From WGMI01 sp041739275 (GTDB lineage Bacteria > Bacteroidota > Bacteroidia > Flavobacteriales > Schleiferiaceae): DNA of 48,182 nt. The notes under the pieces are model-generated. The model did not search any database and was not told the DNA's origin. It saw nothing but the letters and a program-made list of their open reading frames with translations. This document shows, one piece after another, positions 16,447-23,898 of this stretch (position 1 is its first letter; each line of letters opens with the position of its first letter). Both the position numbers and the translations under genes were made by a program. The DNA lies in the NCBI GenBank assembly GCA_041739275.1, contig JBGSOF010000029.1, positions 1-48,182 on the forward strand, written 5' to 3'.

Positions 16447-18105
16447 ATGAGGATACTAATCCAATTTGCCGAAGAACGGAGGAGCCTGTTTTACGTGTCG
16501 CTTGCGGCTGTCTGCGCGCTTTTGTTCTTGCCCTTTCAGTCGGCTGTTCCCCTTTTCGATTGGGATGAAGTGAATTTCGCAGAGTTGGCGCGCGAAATGG
16601 CGTTGACAGGCAATTATCTGCAACCTCAGTTCGAGTTCCGCCCGTTTACCGAAAAACCACCTTTGTTTTTCTGGCTTCAAGCGCTTTCGATGCAGCTTTT
16701 CGGGCTCAGTGAATTTTCGGCCCGATTTCCCAATGCGCTCGCGGGTTTTGCCACTTTGGCCGCGCTTTTTGCCTTTGGCCGCGAACTCAAGGGGAGCCGC
16801 TTTGGGCTGCTTTGGATGATGGCCTATCTCGGCAGCACTTTGCCCCATATGTATTTCAGATCGGGACTGATCGACCCCTGGTTTAACCTGTTTATTTTTC
16901 TGTCGATTTTCGATCTCTACCGTCATCAAAATCTCGAGAATAAAAGCCGAAAAGACATTCTAATTCGATCGGGTGTCTGGCTCGGATTGGCGGTTTTGAC
17001 CAAAGGCCCCGCGGCCATTTTGATCGTGGCGCTCACCACCTTGAGTTTTGAAGCGACGACCGGTTTTCGCTGGCTTCGCCGACCCCTCGAACTCCTCATC
17101 TTCGCGGCCGCTTGTCTGTCGGTTTCCCTGGTGTGGTATGGAACGATTACCGCCCTCAACGGCCCCGCTTTCGCCATTGAATTCACGCTTCGGCAATGGG
17201 CCTTGCTCACCACTCCCGATGCCGGGCACGGCGGTTTTCCGGGCTATCATTTCGTCGTTTTGCTGCTCGGCTGCTTTCCGGCTTCAATCTTCGCCTTGTC
17301 TGCCCTCTTTAAAAAAGATCGGAGCGATTCGGGTCGTTTCGGACTTTGGATGACTGTTTTACTCGCGGTTGTTTTGATTTTGTTCAGCATGGTGCGATCC
17401 AAAATTGTTCACTATTCCTCGCTCGCCTATTTTCCGCTTGCATTTTGGGCCGCGCTTTCGATTGAGCGAAATTTTGAGTCGAACTCTCTTTCAATCAAAG
17501 GCTTGAGTATAGTTTGGAAGGCTCTGGGCAGCCTGCTGAGTTTGATCTACGCCGCGGCCTCGTTCGCCTTGGTCTGGGTCGGGCGACATCCCGATTGGCT
17601 TCAGTCCAAGATTTCGAACGATCCCTTTGCCCGAGCCAATTTCGATGCGGTTGTGGAGTGGCCTTTGTTCACCTTTTCCGTGGCTTTGGTCGGACTTGTC
17701 ACAGCGGTTTTGTGGTGGATTCCACGCATCAAGCCGAGTGTGCTCTTCTTGCTTCAGGCGCTCTGGATTCAGTCGGCGATTTACGCATTTCCGCAGCGCA
17801 TCGAACGTTATTCTCAACGCGCCTCGGTCGAATTTTTCAAGGAACTGCGCGGAAAAAGAGCCTACGTGGCCACCTTTGGGTTTAAGAGCTACGTACCCTT
17901 TTATTACTCTGAACGCTCCCCGGAGGATGTCCCAAGGGCTGATCTCGATTTGCTGGTCGATCCGCTCGAGCTCCCCGCCTACTTCGTGGTCAAAGTGGAC
18001 AAAACGGCCGAATTTGAAACCAAGGCTTTGAACGAGAAAATTTTGAGAGCCGAGAACGGTTTCGTTTTTTACGTCCGCGAGCCCAAAAGCACGGAGGCGC
18101 CGTAA
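16447..18105 (+). CDS. ArnT-like polyprenyl-phosphate-dependent glycosyltransferase (GT39/83 clan)
   Basis: Integral membrane GT-C enzyme, 552 aa, with roughly ten or more hydrophobic helices. The first periplasmic loop carries FDWDEVNFAE, containing the catalytic acidic residues of the family, and FTEKPPLFFWLQ, the hallmark of ArnT-like enzymes. A GPAAIL helix and a soluble C-terminal part after about residue 440 follow. It probably transfers a sugar from undecaprenyl phosphate to lipid A, another glycolipid or a protein at the periplasmic face. Donor and acceptor cannot be told. The 3' end overlaps the convergent rsmE gene by 37 bp. Confidence 0.85.
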   Translation: MRILIQFAEERRSLFYVSLAAVCALLFLPFQSAVPLFDWDEVNFAELAREMALTGNYLQPQFEFRPFTEKPPLFFWLQALSMQLFGLSEFSARFPNALAGFATLAALFAFGRELKGSRFGLLWMMAYLGSTLPHMYFRSGLIDPWFNLFIFLSIFDLYRHQNLENKSRKDILIRSGVWLGLAVLTKGPAAILIVALTTLSFEATTGFRWLRRPLELLIFAAACLSVSLVWYGTITALNGPAFAIEFTLRQWALLTTPDAGHGGFPGYHFVVLLLGCFPASIFALSALFKKDRSDSGRFGLWMTVLLAVVLILFSMVRSKIVHYSSLAYFPLAFWAALSIERNFESNSLSIKGLSIVWKALGSLLSLIYAAASFALVWVGRHPDWLQSKISNDPFARANFDAVVEWPLFTFSVALVGLVTAVLWWIPRIKPSVLFLLQALWIQSAIYAFPQRIERYSQRASVEFFKELRGKRAYVATFGFKSYVPFYYSERSPEDVPRADLDLLVDPLELPAYFVVKVDKTAEFETKALNEKILRAENGFVFYVREPKSTEAP

Positions 18106-18755
18106 AGCGCGGCCGTTTCGGTGCGCAGCCTTCGCGCTCCGAGGTCGATCTCAAGAGCCCCCAGTTGAAGCGCTTGGGCAATTTCGGCGGGGCTAAAATC
18201 TCCTTCGGGGCCGATCAACAAACAGCCCGAATCGATTGCCCGCAATTCGTTGAGTCGTTGTTTTGCCCCATCGGCGCAGTGCGCGATCAAGAACGTTCCG
18301 CCCGGGTGCTTGCTCAAGCACTCCGAGAGCGACTGGGCCGGCTCCACGGCCATCATAAAAAGTGAGCGGCTCTGTTTGAGCGCAGAAAGGGAAATACGCT
18401 CGAGCCGGTCAATCCTAATTTTTGACCGCTCGGTTCGTTCGCTGATCAGTGGAATAAATCGCTCTACCCCAATCTCGGCCAGCTTTTCGACGACCCATTC
18501 CACCCGATCCGATTGTTTGGTCAAGGCCATGGCTACCTTCAACTGAAAGCCACTCCTCTCAAACTTCTCTCTCGAGCGAACCTCCAATCGACCCTCTCGA
18601 TCGATTAAAACAGCCATTGCGAGCCCGCCTTGGCCGTCGATTATTTCTATTTCGCTGCCCTGCGAGAGCCGAAGTACTCGACTGGCGTGTTGGGCTTCTT
18701 CGGTTTCCAACTGCCCTGTGAGTCCGAGATTCCGGTCAAAAAATCGGGGTTTCAC
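18069..18755 (-). CDS. rsmE: 16S rRNA (uracil-1498-N3)-methyltransferase
   Basis: SPOUT methyltransferase that methylates U1498 in the decoding region of the small subunit; 228 aa. The N-terminal PUA-like domain includes HASRVLRL. The knotted C-terminal domain has the SAM-binding LIGPEGDFSPAE and the end signature LGARRLRTETAALYG. The start ATG overlaps the rimK stop by four bases (ATGA type), so it is translationally coupled to rimK. The 3' end overlaps the convergent glycosyltransferase gene. Confidence 0.95.
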   Translation of the reverse strand: MKPRFFDRNLGLTGQLETEEAQHASRVLRLSQGSEIEIIDGQGGLAMAVLIDREGRLEVRSREKFERSGFQLKVAMALTKQSDRVEWVVEKLAEIGVERFIPLISERTERSKIRIDRLERISLSALKQSRSLFMMAVEPAQSLSECLSKHPGGTFLIAHCADGAKQRLNELRAIDSGCLLIGPEGDFSPAEIAQALQLGALEIDLGARRLRTETAALYGASVLLGSRT

Positions 18756-19681
18756 GCACCCACTTGATCGGTTGAACTCTTTTTTCGGGGTTGGGCGTGC
18801 TGACGTTCGATGTATTGAATAATATGGCTCGCCACATCGATGCCCGTCGCTTTCTCGACCCCTTCAAGCCCGGGCGAAGAGTTTACTTCAAGCACCAGCG
18901 GCCCTCGTTTGCTCTGGAGCATATCCACCCCCGCAATCGAAAGGCCCAAGGCTTTGGTGGCCTGGATGGCCATTTCGCGCTCAGCTTTTTTCAATTGAAT
19001 GGGGCTGCCCACCCCACCTCTGTGCAAATTCGAGCGGAACTCGCCTTCCAAGCCCTGCCGGCGATAAGCCGCCACCACTTTGCCGTCGACCACGATGCAC
19101 CGCAGGTCGGATCCATTGGCTTCGGCGATAAACTCCTGAACCAAGATGTTGGCATTGAGGCCATAAAAGGCTTCAATAACGCTCCGAGCGGCTTTTTTGG
19201 TCTCCGCCAAAACGACCCCCAAACCTTGAGTTCCTTCGAGCAGTTTCACAATTAATGGAGCGCCCCCCACCTGAGCGATCAGGCTGTCGACATCGTCGGG
19301 ATTTCGCGCAAAAACGGTTTTTGGGATGCCAATTCCATGGCGCGCCAAAATCTGAGTAGCTCTCAGTTTGTCTCGAGACCGCACCAAAGCCAAAGAACCC
19401 GTAGTGGTAAACACTTTTTTCATCTCGAACTGACGAATGATCGAGCTGCCGTAAAACGTAACGCTGGCGCCGATTCGAGGAATAATTGCATCGACATTGG
19501 CCACGGGGTGATCCTTGAAAAAAATTTGGTTGTGCCCGCTTTCCATCAGCACATAACAACGCGTATGGCTCATCACTTTGGCCACGTGTCCGCGCGCCTC
19601 GGCCGCTTCTCTCAGGCGTTTGGTGGAGTACAATTCAGGGTTGGTCGAAAGAATGAGCAAATTCAGCGGTGGAGTCGACAT
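18752..19681 (-). CDS. rimK: RimK-family ATP-grasp L-glutamate ligase
   Basis: ATP-grasp ligase predicted to add glutamates to the C-terminus of ribosomal protein S6, or a related target; 309 aa, the usual RimK length. The pre-ATP-grasp domain has ANVDAIIPRIGASVTFYG. The ATP-grasp part has IVKLLEGTQGLGV, LVQEFI, GSDLRCIVV and the metal-binding LEVNSSPGLEG (near residue 265-275). It lies between rimB and rsmE, both also tied to ribosome modification. RimK relatives can also make poly-glutamate or modify cofactors. Confidence 0.9.
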   Translation of the reverse strand: MSTPPLNLLILSTNPELYSTKRLREAAEARGHVAKVMSHTRCYVLMESGHNQIFFKDHPVANVDAIIPRIGASVTFYGSSIIRQFEMKKVFTTTGSLALVRSRDKLRATQILARHGIGIPKTVFARNPDDVDSLIAQVGGAPLIVKLLEGTQGLGVVLAETKKAARSVIEAFYGLNANILVQEFIAEANGSDLRCIVVDGKVVAAYRRQGLEGEFRSNLHRGGVGSPIQLKKAEREMAIQATKALGLSIAGVDMLQSKRGPLVLEVNSSPGLEGVEKATGIDVASHIIQYIERQHAQPRKKSSTDQVGA

Positions 19682-19788
19682 AGATGGATCTAAGAAATGA
19701 ATTGGGACGATTTGCCGCGAGAATATTCAGTGCACTTCAAGCCGGAATAGCGCCGGTCGGGTTCGAAAAGATCAGGTCAAAAGATAAA

Positions 19789-20274
19789 TCAGCCTTCGTG
19801 TTCGAGATCGATCATCGGGTTTTGTTTGAGTAAATAATTTTGATCTTTCAGACCGACGTCCACCAAAAAGCGATTCTTCAAGAACCGCTTTCCGAGCAAA
19901 ACAGGGTATTTCATTCGCTTTCGATCGGTTAAAGTGAATTCGGTTCGATAGAGTTTGCCCATCACCCGTATGTGCGTTCGAATCGAGAATCGAAACTCGA
20001 GCGCCCCAAACGAACTCTTCACCTTGCGCTCTTTAAAATCGCTGCTTCGAAACTCTCGTTTTTGATACGATTCGTGTTTGGGGTCGAGCAATCGAAAACT
20101 CACGTACTGAATTCCGTCTTTTTCGATCAATCGCACGCTGTGGCAATGGAGGGCCGAAATCGAGGCTCCGGTGTCAATTTTGCAATCGATGTCTTCGAGC
20201 CCGAAGTCGGTGAAGTCGATTCGGTCGGTTGAACCGATCATTTTGAGCGCCTTGGTTTTGGACGGTTTCATCAT
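19789..20274 (-). CDS. rimB: RimB-type aspartic peptidase-like protein (retropepsin-like, DUF785)
   Basis: 161 aa. The retropepsin-like motif is DTGAS (Asp34-Thr-Gly-Ala), and VLLGKRFLKN near the end matches the family. In Pseudomonas RimB is the protease partner of RimK, removing the added glutamates from S6. Many databases call the family an ATP-dependent zinc protease, but the visible motif is aspartic. It starts 4 nt after the HAD phosphatase gene and precedes rimK by 107 nt. No third component RimA is seen. Confidence 0.85.
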   Translation of the reverse strand: MMKPSKTKALKMIGSTDRIDFTDFGLEDIDCKIDTGASISALHCHSVRLIEKDGIQYVSFRLLDPKHESYQKREFRSSDFKERKVKSSFGALEFRFSIRTHIRVMGKLYRTEFTLTDRKRMKYPVLLGKRFLKNRFLVDVGLKDQNYLLKQNPMIDLEHEG

Positions 20275-20278
20275 CGAA

Positions 20279-20956
20279 CTAAGCGCGAATTACCTCGGTT
20301 TCGACCCTTTGTCGGAGTTCCCAAAACGCGAGATATTCAGGCGAAAAATGCATCCGATCTTCGATTACACGATCATAGAGTCCGAGGGCCTCGAGCAACA
20401 CATCACACGCTTCGCGCACCCCGGCGGAGCCCCCTCCGGTTTTGGGCATGTAATCGGCCAAGCGCTTTTGTGTGACGAAGCGCTCCAGCGAAGGGCTGTG
20501 CAACTTTCCCAAAAAAACTCTCAAACCACAGCGAGAGGCGGGTTCGAGATCGAGTACATCGTCGAAGAAAAATCCAACTTCTTCGGGGCGAACTTCATAC
20601 TTCGAACAAATGGCATCCAACGCGGCCGATTTATCTCTAAACTGCGTCCAAACCCCTTCAAAATGTTCTCTTCGGGCAAAATCTTCGGCGGTCTCGTTTC
20701 GCGCTCCGCTCAAAATCGCAGCGTGGGGAGGCCTGCCCGAGTGCAGGAAAATGCCGTAGCGCAATAAATTGGTTCCCAGCGAATCGACCTCGCTAAATCC
20801 GCTGCCCGCAAGCGCTGTTTTCGAGCCGTCGTTAAACACCCCGTCCCAGTCGAAGAGCAAGAGTTTGATCTTGCGCACGGCTTCGGCCAGAGCCACAGGG
20901 CCTTGCGGGAACCGCCCTCCCAACTGCTCGTAGGCGGTTATTCCTTCAGGGTTCAC
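20279..20956 (-). CDS. HAD phosphatase, KdsC-like
   Basis: Predicted C0-type HAD phosphatase that would remove phosphate from Kdo-8-phosphate or a related ulosonic acid phosphate; 225 aa, longer than typical KdsC (about 170-190). Motif I is LLLFDWDGVFNDG (nucleophile Asp36, acid/base Asp38), motif II ILSGARN, motif III the Lys in FRDKSAALD, and motif IV FFFDDVLDLE. The last is a variant of the usual GDDxxD, with FFF for YIG. The C-terminal GGSAGVREACDVLLEA matches KdsC's end. About 25 extra residues sit at the N-terminus. The start overlaps the transaldolase-CBS stop by four bases. Confidence 0.82.
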   Translation of the reverse strand: MNPEGITAYEQLGGRFPQGPVALAEAVRKIKLLLFDWDGVFNDGSKTALAGSGFSEVDSLGTNLLRYGIFLHSGRPPHAAILSGARNETAEDFARREHFEGVWTQFRDKSAALDAICSKYEVRPEEVGFFFDDVLDLEPASRCGLRVFLGKLHSPSLERFVTQKRLADYMPKTGGGSAGVREACDVLLEALGLYDRVIEDRMHFSPEYLAFWELRQRVETEVIRA

Positions 20957-21966
20957 CCCTGCATCATTTCTTGGATGTCGAGCATCCCGATGGCGCGTCC
21001 CATTTCGGTGACCACCAGAGTGTCGACCTGACGTTCGCGGAACAGCTTATTCGCCTCAAAGAGCAGCTCGTCGGCCTCGACCGAAACCGGTGGCTTCAAA
21101 CTCAGGCTTCCGAGGGTGTGTTCGAGCAGATTCGTCGCTCCCGAGCTCACCAGACGCCTCAGGTCACCATCTGTAAAAATGCCAATGGGCATGGCAGATT
21201 CGTTCACCACGACCACCGCTCCAAAGCCGCCTTCGGTCATGCGCAACAGGGCTTCTGCGATGCTGTCTTCAGGGCGAGCCGTGGGGTTCTTCGTGCCCAA
21301 AAAATCGCGTACCTTATTGGTCATCAAGCGCGTATGCTCGAAGAACTCCTGAGTGCCGATGCTCGTAAAATGGTTCTCGGTGAGCTGCTTCATCAACTTC
21401 CACGGAACCGTAACCGTGTGCACTCCCAAGTTGATTGCGTTGCGCACGTGCTCGACATTGCGCACCGAAGAAAACATCACCTTGGTGTCGTAGCCGTAAT
21501 ATTCGACCGCATCCACACATTGTTCCACAAGTTGCAGGGCGTCCTGACCTTGATCTTGAAGACGTCCGACCAGGGGGCATACATAGGTGGCTCCTGCGGC
21601 CATGGCCATATAAGCTTGCTGCAGTGTGTACACCAAGTGAACGTTGACCATAAAGCCATCGTCGACCAATTTTTTGCAGGCCTTGACGCCTTCGAGCGAC
21701 ACCGGGATTTTGTAGACCGTCTTTTTGCGATCGAGGCCCAGGGCATCTTGGCGATACGCTTCTGCGACAATTTCTTCGGCGGTTTGCCCCAGCGCTTCGA
21801 TTTGGAGGACCGGTACAATTTGCGCCAGTTTTAAAATCGTGCCGTCGATGTCGGTAATGCCGTGCCGATGCATAAAGGTCGGCGTGGTGGTCAATCCCGC
21901 GAGGAAGCCGAGTTGAAATGCTTCTTCAATTTCGCGGATGTCGGCAGAGTCGAGATACAATTCCAT
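20953..21966 (-). CDS. Transaldolase-family barrel fused to a KdsD-like CBS pair
   Basis: 337 aa with two parts. Residues 1-220 are a TalC/FSA-type (beta/alpha)8 barrel: MELYLDSADI, GLTTTPTF, YKIPVS with the Schiff-base Lys86, LVYTLQQAYMAMAAGA and FSSVRN. Residues 232-337 are two CBS motifs, with FTDGDLRR at 264-271, the hallmark of the CBS region of KdsD (arabinose-5-phosphate isomerase). The family's active-site Asn28 (TTNPS) is Thr28 here (TTTPT), while the other transaldolase of this window keeps Asn. It lies between kdsA-like and kdsC-like genes, where KdsD often sits. A role in making or regulating the aldose phosphate for the KdsA-like enzyme is inferred. The substrate is unknown. Confidence 0.85.
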   Translation of the reverse strand: MELYLDSADIREIEEAFQLGFLAGLTTTPTFMHRHGITDIDGTILKLAQIVPVLQIEALGQTAEEIVAEAYRQDALGLDRKKTVYKIPVSLEGVKACKKLVDDGFMVNVHLVYTLQQAYMAMAAGATYVCPLVGRLQDQGQDALQLVEQCVDAVEYYGYDTKVMFSSVRNVEHVRNAINLGVHTVTVPWKLMKQLTENHFTSIGTQEFFEHTRLMTNKVRDFLGTKNPTARPEDSIAEALLRMTEGGFGAVVVVNESAMPIGIFTDGDLRRLVSSGATNLLEHTLGSLSLKPPVSVEADELLFEANKLFRERQVDTLVVTEMGRAIGMLDIQEMMQG

Positions 21967-22016
21967 GGTTCGAAATGCTGGTGTGAGTTGAGCGCACGAA
22001 TATAGCGAGCGGCGGC

Positions 22017-22853
22017 TCAGTCCTTTCGGTAAGCGTGCTCTATGGCGTGGAGTTCGATCAAGGGCTTGAGAAACTCTTCGAGCTGGTCGATGTCCATCTG
22101 GCTAGCCGCGTCGCACAGGGCTTCGCTGGGGCAGGGATGGGTCTCTATAAACAATCCGTCGACGCCGGCGGCTACGGCAGCACGCGCCAAAACGCCCAAG
22201 TATTGTCGGGCACCTCCGCTGGGGTCTGCGCTGGGGATTCCGTATTTGCGAATCGAGTGGGTTACGTCGAACACGACGGGATAGCCTGTCTTTTGCAGGT
22301 GATAAAACGAGCGCGGGTCGACCACCAAGTCGTTGTAGCCGAAGGTGTAACCTCGTTCGGTGAGGATGATTTTGCGATTGCCCGTCGATTCGACTTTCTC
22401 TACGGGTTTGATCATGTTCTCGGGCGCGAGAAATTGTCCGTGTTTTAGGTTCACCACCGTACCCGTCTTGGCCGTTTCAACCACCAAAGTCGTCTGCATG
22501 CAGAGGTAAGCCGGAATTTGGAGGATGTCGAGCACTTGAGCGGCCGCGGCCACTTGATCGGGATAATGCACGTCCGAAAGCAAGGGCAGGCCCGTTTCAG
22601 CCTTTACTTTTTCGAGCATTCGGAGCCCTTCGTCCAGGCCCGGCCCCATGTAGTAGTTGACGGAGCTGCGGTTGTCCTTCATAAACGAGGACTTGTAAAT
22701 TACCGGAACCCCCGTTCGCTCTGATATTTTGACCAGTTTTTCAGCTACCCCCAACATGGTGCTTTCTTCTTCGATGACGCAAGGTCCCGAAATCAAAAAA
22801 AGACCCGGTGCTCCGCAGCGGATCCCGTCTACATCGACAATGTGTTTGCTCAT
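22017..22853 (-). CDS. kdsA: 3-deoxy-8-phosphooctulonate synthase-like protein (KdsA family)
   Basis: Condenses phosphoenolpyruvate with an aldose phosphate, in KdsA arabinose 5-phosphate, to give a 3-deoxy-ulosonate phosphate. 278 aa. The residues for a metal-dependent (class II) enzyme are present: Cys25 (SGPCVIE), His199 (DVTHS), Glu237 (FIETHP) and Asp248 (CDAAS). Other family segments are NRSS, LQIPAYLC, AKTGTVVNLKHGQF and TERGYTFGYNDLVVD. Some usual residues are changed: the RQTDL motif reads MQTTL (119-123), and FDKANRSS reads FMKDNRSS (57-64). The start is ATG 22853, since the longer frame begins at a TTG inside the promoter. The mRNA may be leaderless. It heads the six-gene minus-strand cluster. 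Confidence 0.85.
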   Translation of the reverse strand: MSKHIVDVDGIRCGAPGLFLISGPCVIEEESTMLGVAEKLVKISERTGVPVIYKSSFMKDNRSSVNYYMGPGLDEGLRMLEKVKAETGLPLLSDVHYPDQVAAAAQVLDILQIPAYLCMQTTLVVETAKTGTVVNLKHGQFLAPENMIKPVEKVESTGNRKIILTERGYTFGYNDLVVDPRSFYHLQKTGYPVVFDVTHSIRKYGIPSADPSGGARQYLGVLARAAVAAGVDGLFIETHPCPSEALCDAASQMDIDQLEEFLKPLIELHAIEHAYRKD

Positions 22854-22859
22854 AGAAAA

Positions 22860-22867
22860 CAAAAGTA
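22860..22867 (-). promoter_or_regulatory. Promoter -7 element for the kdsA-like cluster
   Basis: TACTTTTG (22867-22860 on the minus strand) fits TAnnTTTG exactly and is identical to the elements of icd and sucC. It ends only 6 nt before the ATG at 22853, so transcription would begin at or next to the start codon. A matching TTTG at -33 is not evident. Confidence 0.45.
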
Positions 22868-22956
22868 GTAGACTCTGATGAGCTTCGGTTCACATGGCTC
22901 GAGCTCTGTTTGGCGCCCATGGCGGTAGCTCGGGCTTCGGCTTCTAACTTAGCCGC

Positions 22957-23898
22957 GTGATTCGACTCATCTGCAATATGTCCGAATTGGGCGCAGGAAC
23001 GCGCGGTGCAAGCCTTGGCTTCGACGCCATGATGATTGCTTCGTTCAAAGAAAACCGCAAGTTTTTCAAGAAGTACCGCCCTGAATTCATACAACACGAA
23101 AACCACAGGCTTTTCGAAGACATCAAAACTCCCTTTGCCAAGCGACTCGACGGCATTACCAAGGTGTATGGACGCGTTGAAGCCAAAGTGGACGAGGTGC
23201 TCACCGACAACGATTTTCCGATTTTAGTGAGCGGCGACCACAGCAATGCGGGCGGAACCATTGCCGGTCTCAAGCGGCATTTTGTCGAAGAGCGGCTCGG
23301 GGTGATTTGGATCGATGCCCATGCCGACATCCACTCGCCCTATACCAGCCCCTCGGGCAATATGCACGGAATGCCTTTGGCCACGGCCTTGGGCGAAGAC
23401 AACCTCGACTGTAAAATCGTCAAGGTGCCCGAAGAAACCGCGCGTCTGTGGAACAAATTGAAAGGAGAGCACGCCCGAGTTCGCTACGAAGATTTGATCT
23501 ACATCGGGGTGCGCGATTATGAAAAACCGGAGGAATACCTGATGATTCGCCACAAAATCGAGAACATCACCGTTCCGAAGTCGCGCGAATTAGGTGTGGA
23601 AGGCGTTTTTCAAAGAGTGCAAGAACGGCTTGCAGACTGCGATAAAATCTACATCAGTTTTGATGTCGACAGCATGGATCCGTCGATTTCTCGCGGTACG
23701 GGCACCCCTGTCCCCGGAGGCTTCAAGGTAGACGAAGTCGAAGAGATCATTCTGCGCTTGCTCGACGATCCGAGGCTTTGTTGCTTTGAATTCACCGAGG
23801 TCAACCCCGTGCTCGACGACAAGGGAAATGCCATGGCCGAAACCGCCTTCCGCATTTTGAAAGCGGTGAGCGACAAACTCGAAACCCTCGGAAAATGA
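22957..23898 (+). CDS. rocF: Arginase-family protein
   Basis: Mn-dependent ureohydrolase, predicted to split arginine to ornithine and urea; 313 aa. The metal-binding signatures are LVSGDHSNAGG, WIDAHADIHSP (about 111-121) and SFDVDSMDPS (about 232-241), giving the usual His/Asp ligands. Arginase-type substrate residues such as SPSGNMHGMP are present. The start is GTG at 22957: it follows an in-frame TAA closely and gives the N-terminus known for relatives (SELGAGTRG), with ATG 22978 as the alternative. The stop overlaps the argS start (ATGA). Agmatinase cannot be fully excluded, but SGNMHGMPL favours arginase. Confidence 0.9.
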   Translation: MIRLICNMSELGAGTRGASLGFDAMMIASFKENRKFFKKYRPEFIQHENHRLFEDIKTPFAKRLDGITKVYGRVEAKVDEVLTDNDFPILVSGDHSNAGGTIAGLKRHFVEERLGVIWIDAHADIHSPYTSPSGNMHGMPLATALGEDNLDCKIVKVPEETARLWNKLKGEHARVRYEDLIYIGVRDYEKPEEYLMIRHKIENITVPKSRELGVEGVFQRVQERLADCDKIYISFDVDSMDPSISRGTGTPVPGGFKVDEVEEIILRLLDDPRLCCFEFTEVNPVLDDKGNAMAETAFRILKAVSDKLETLGK

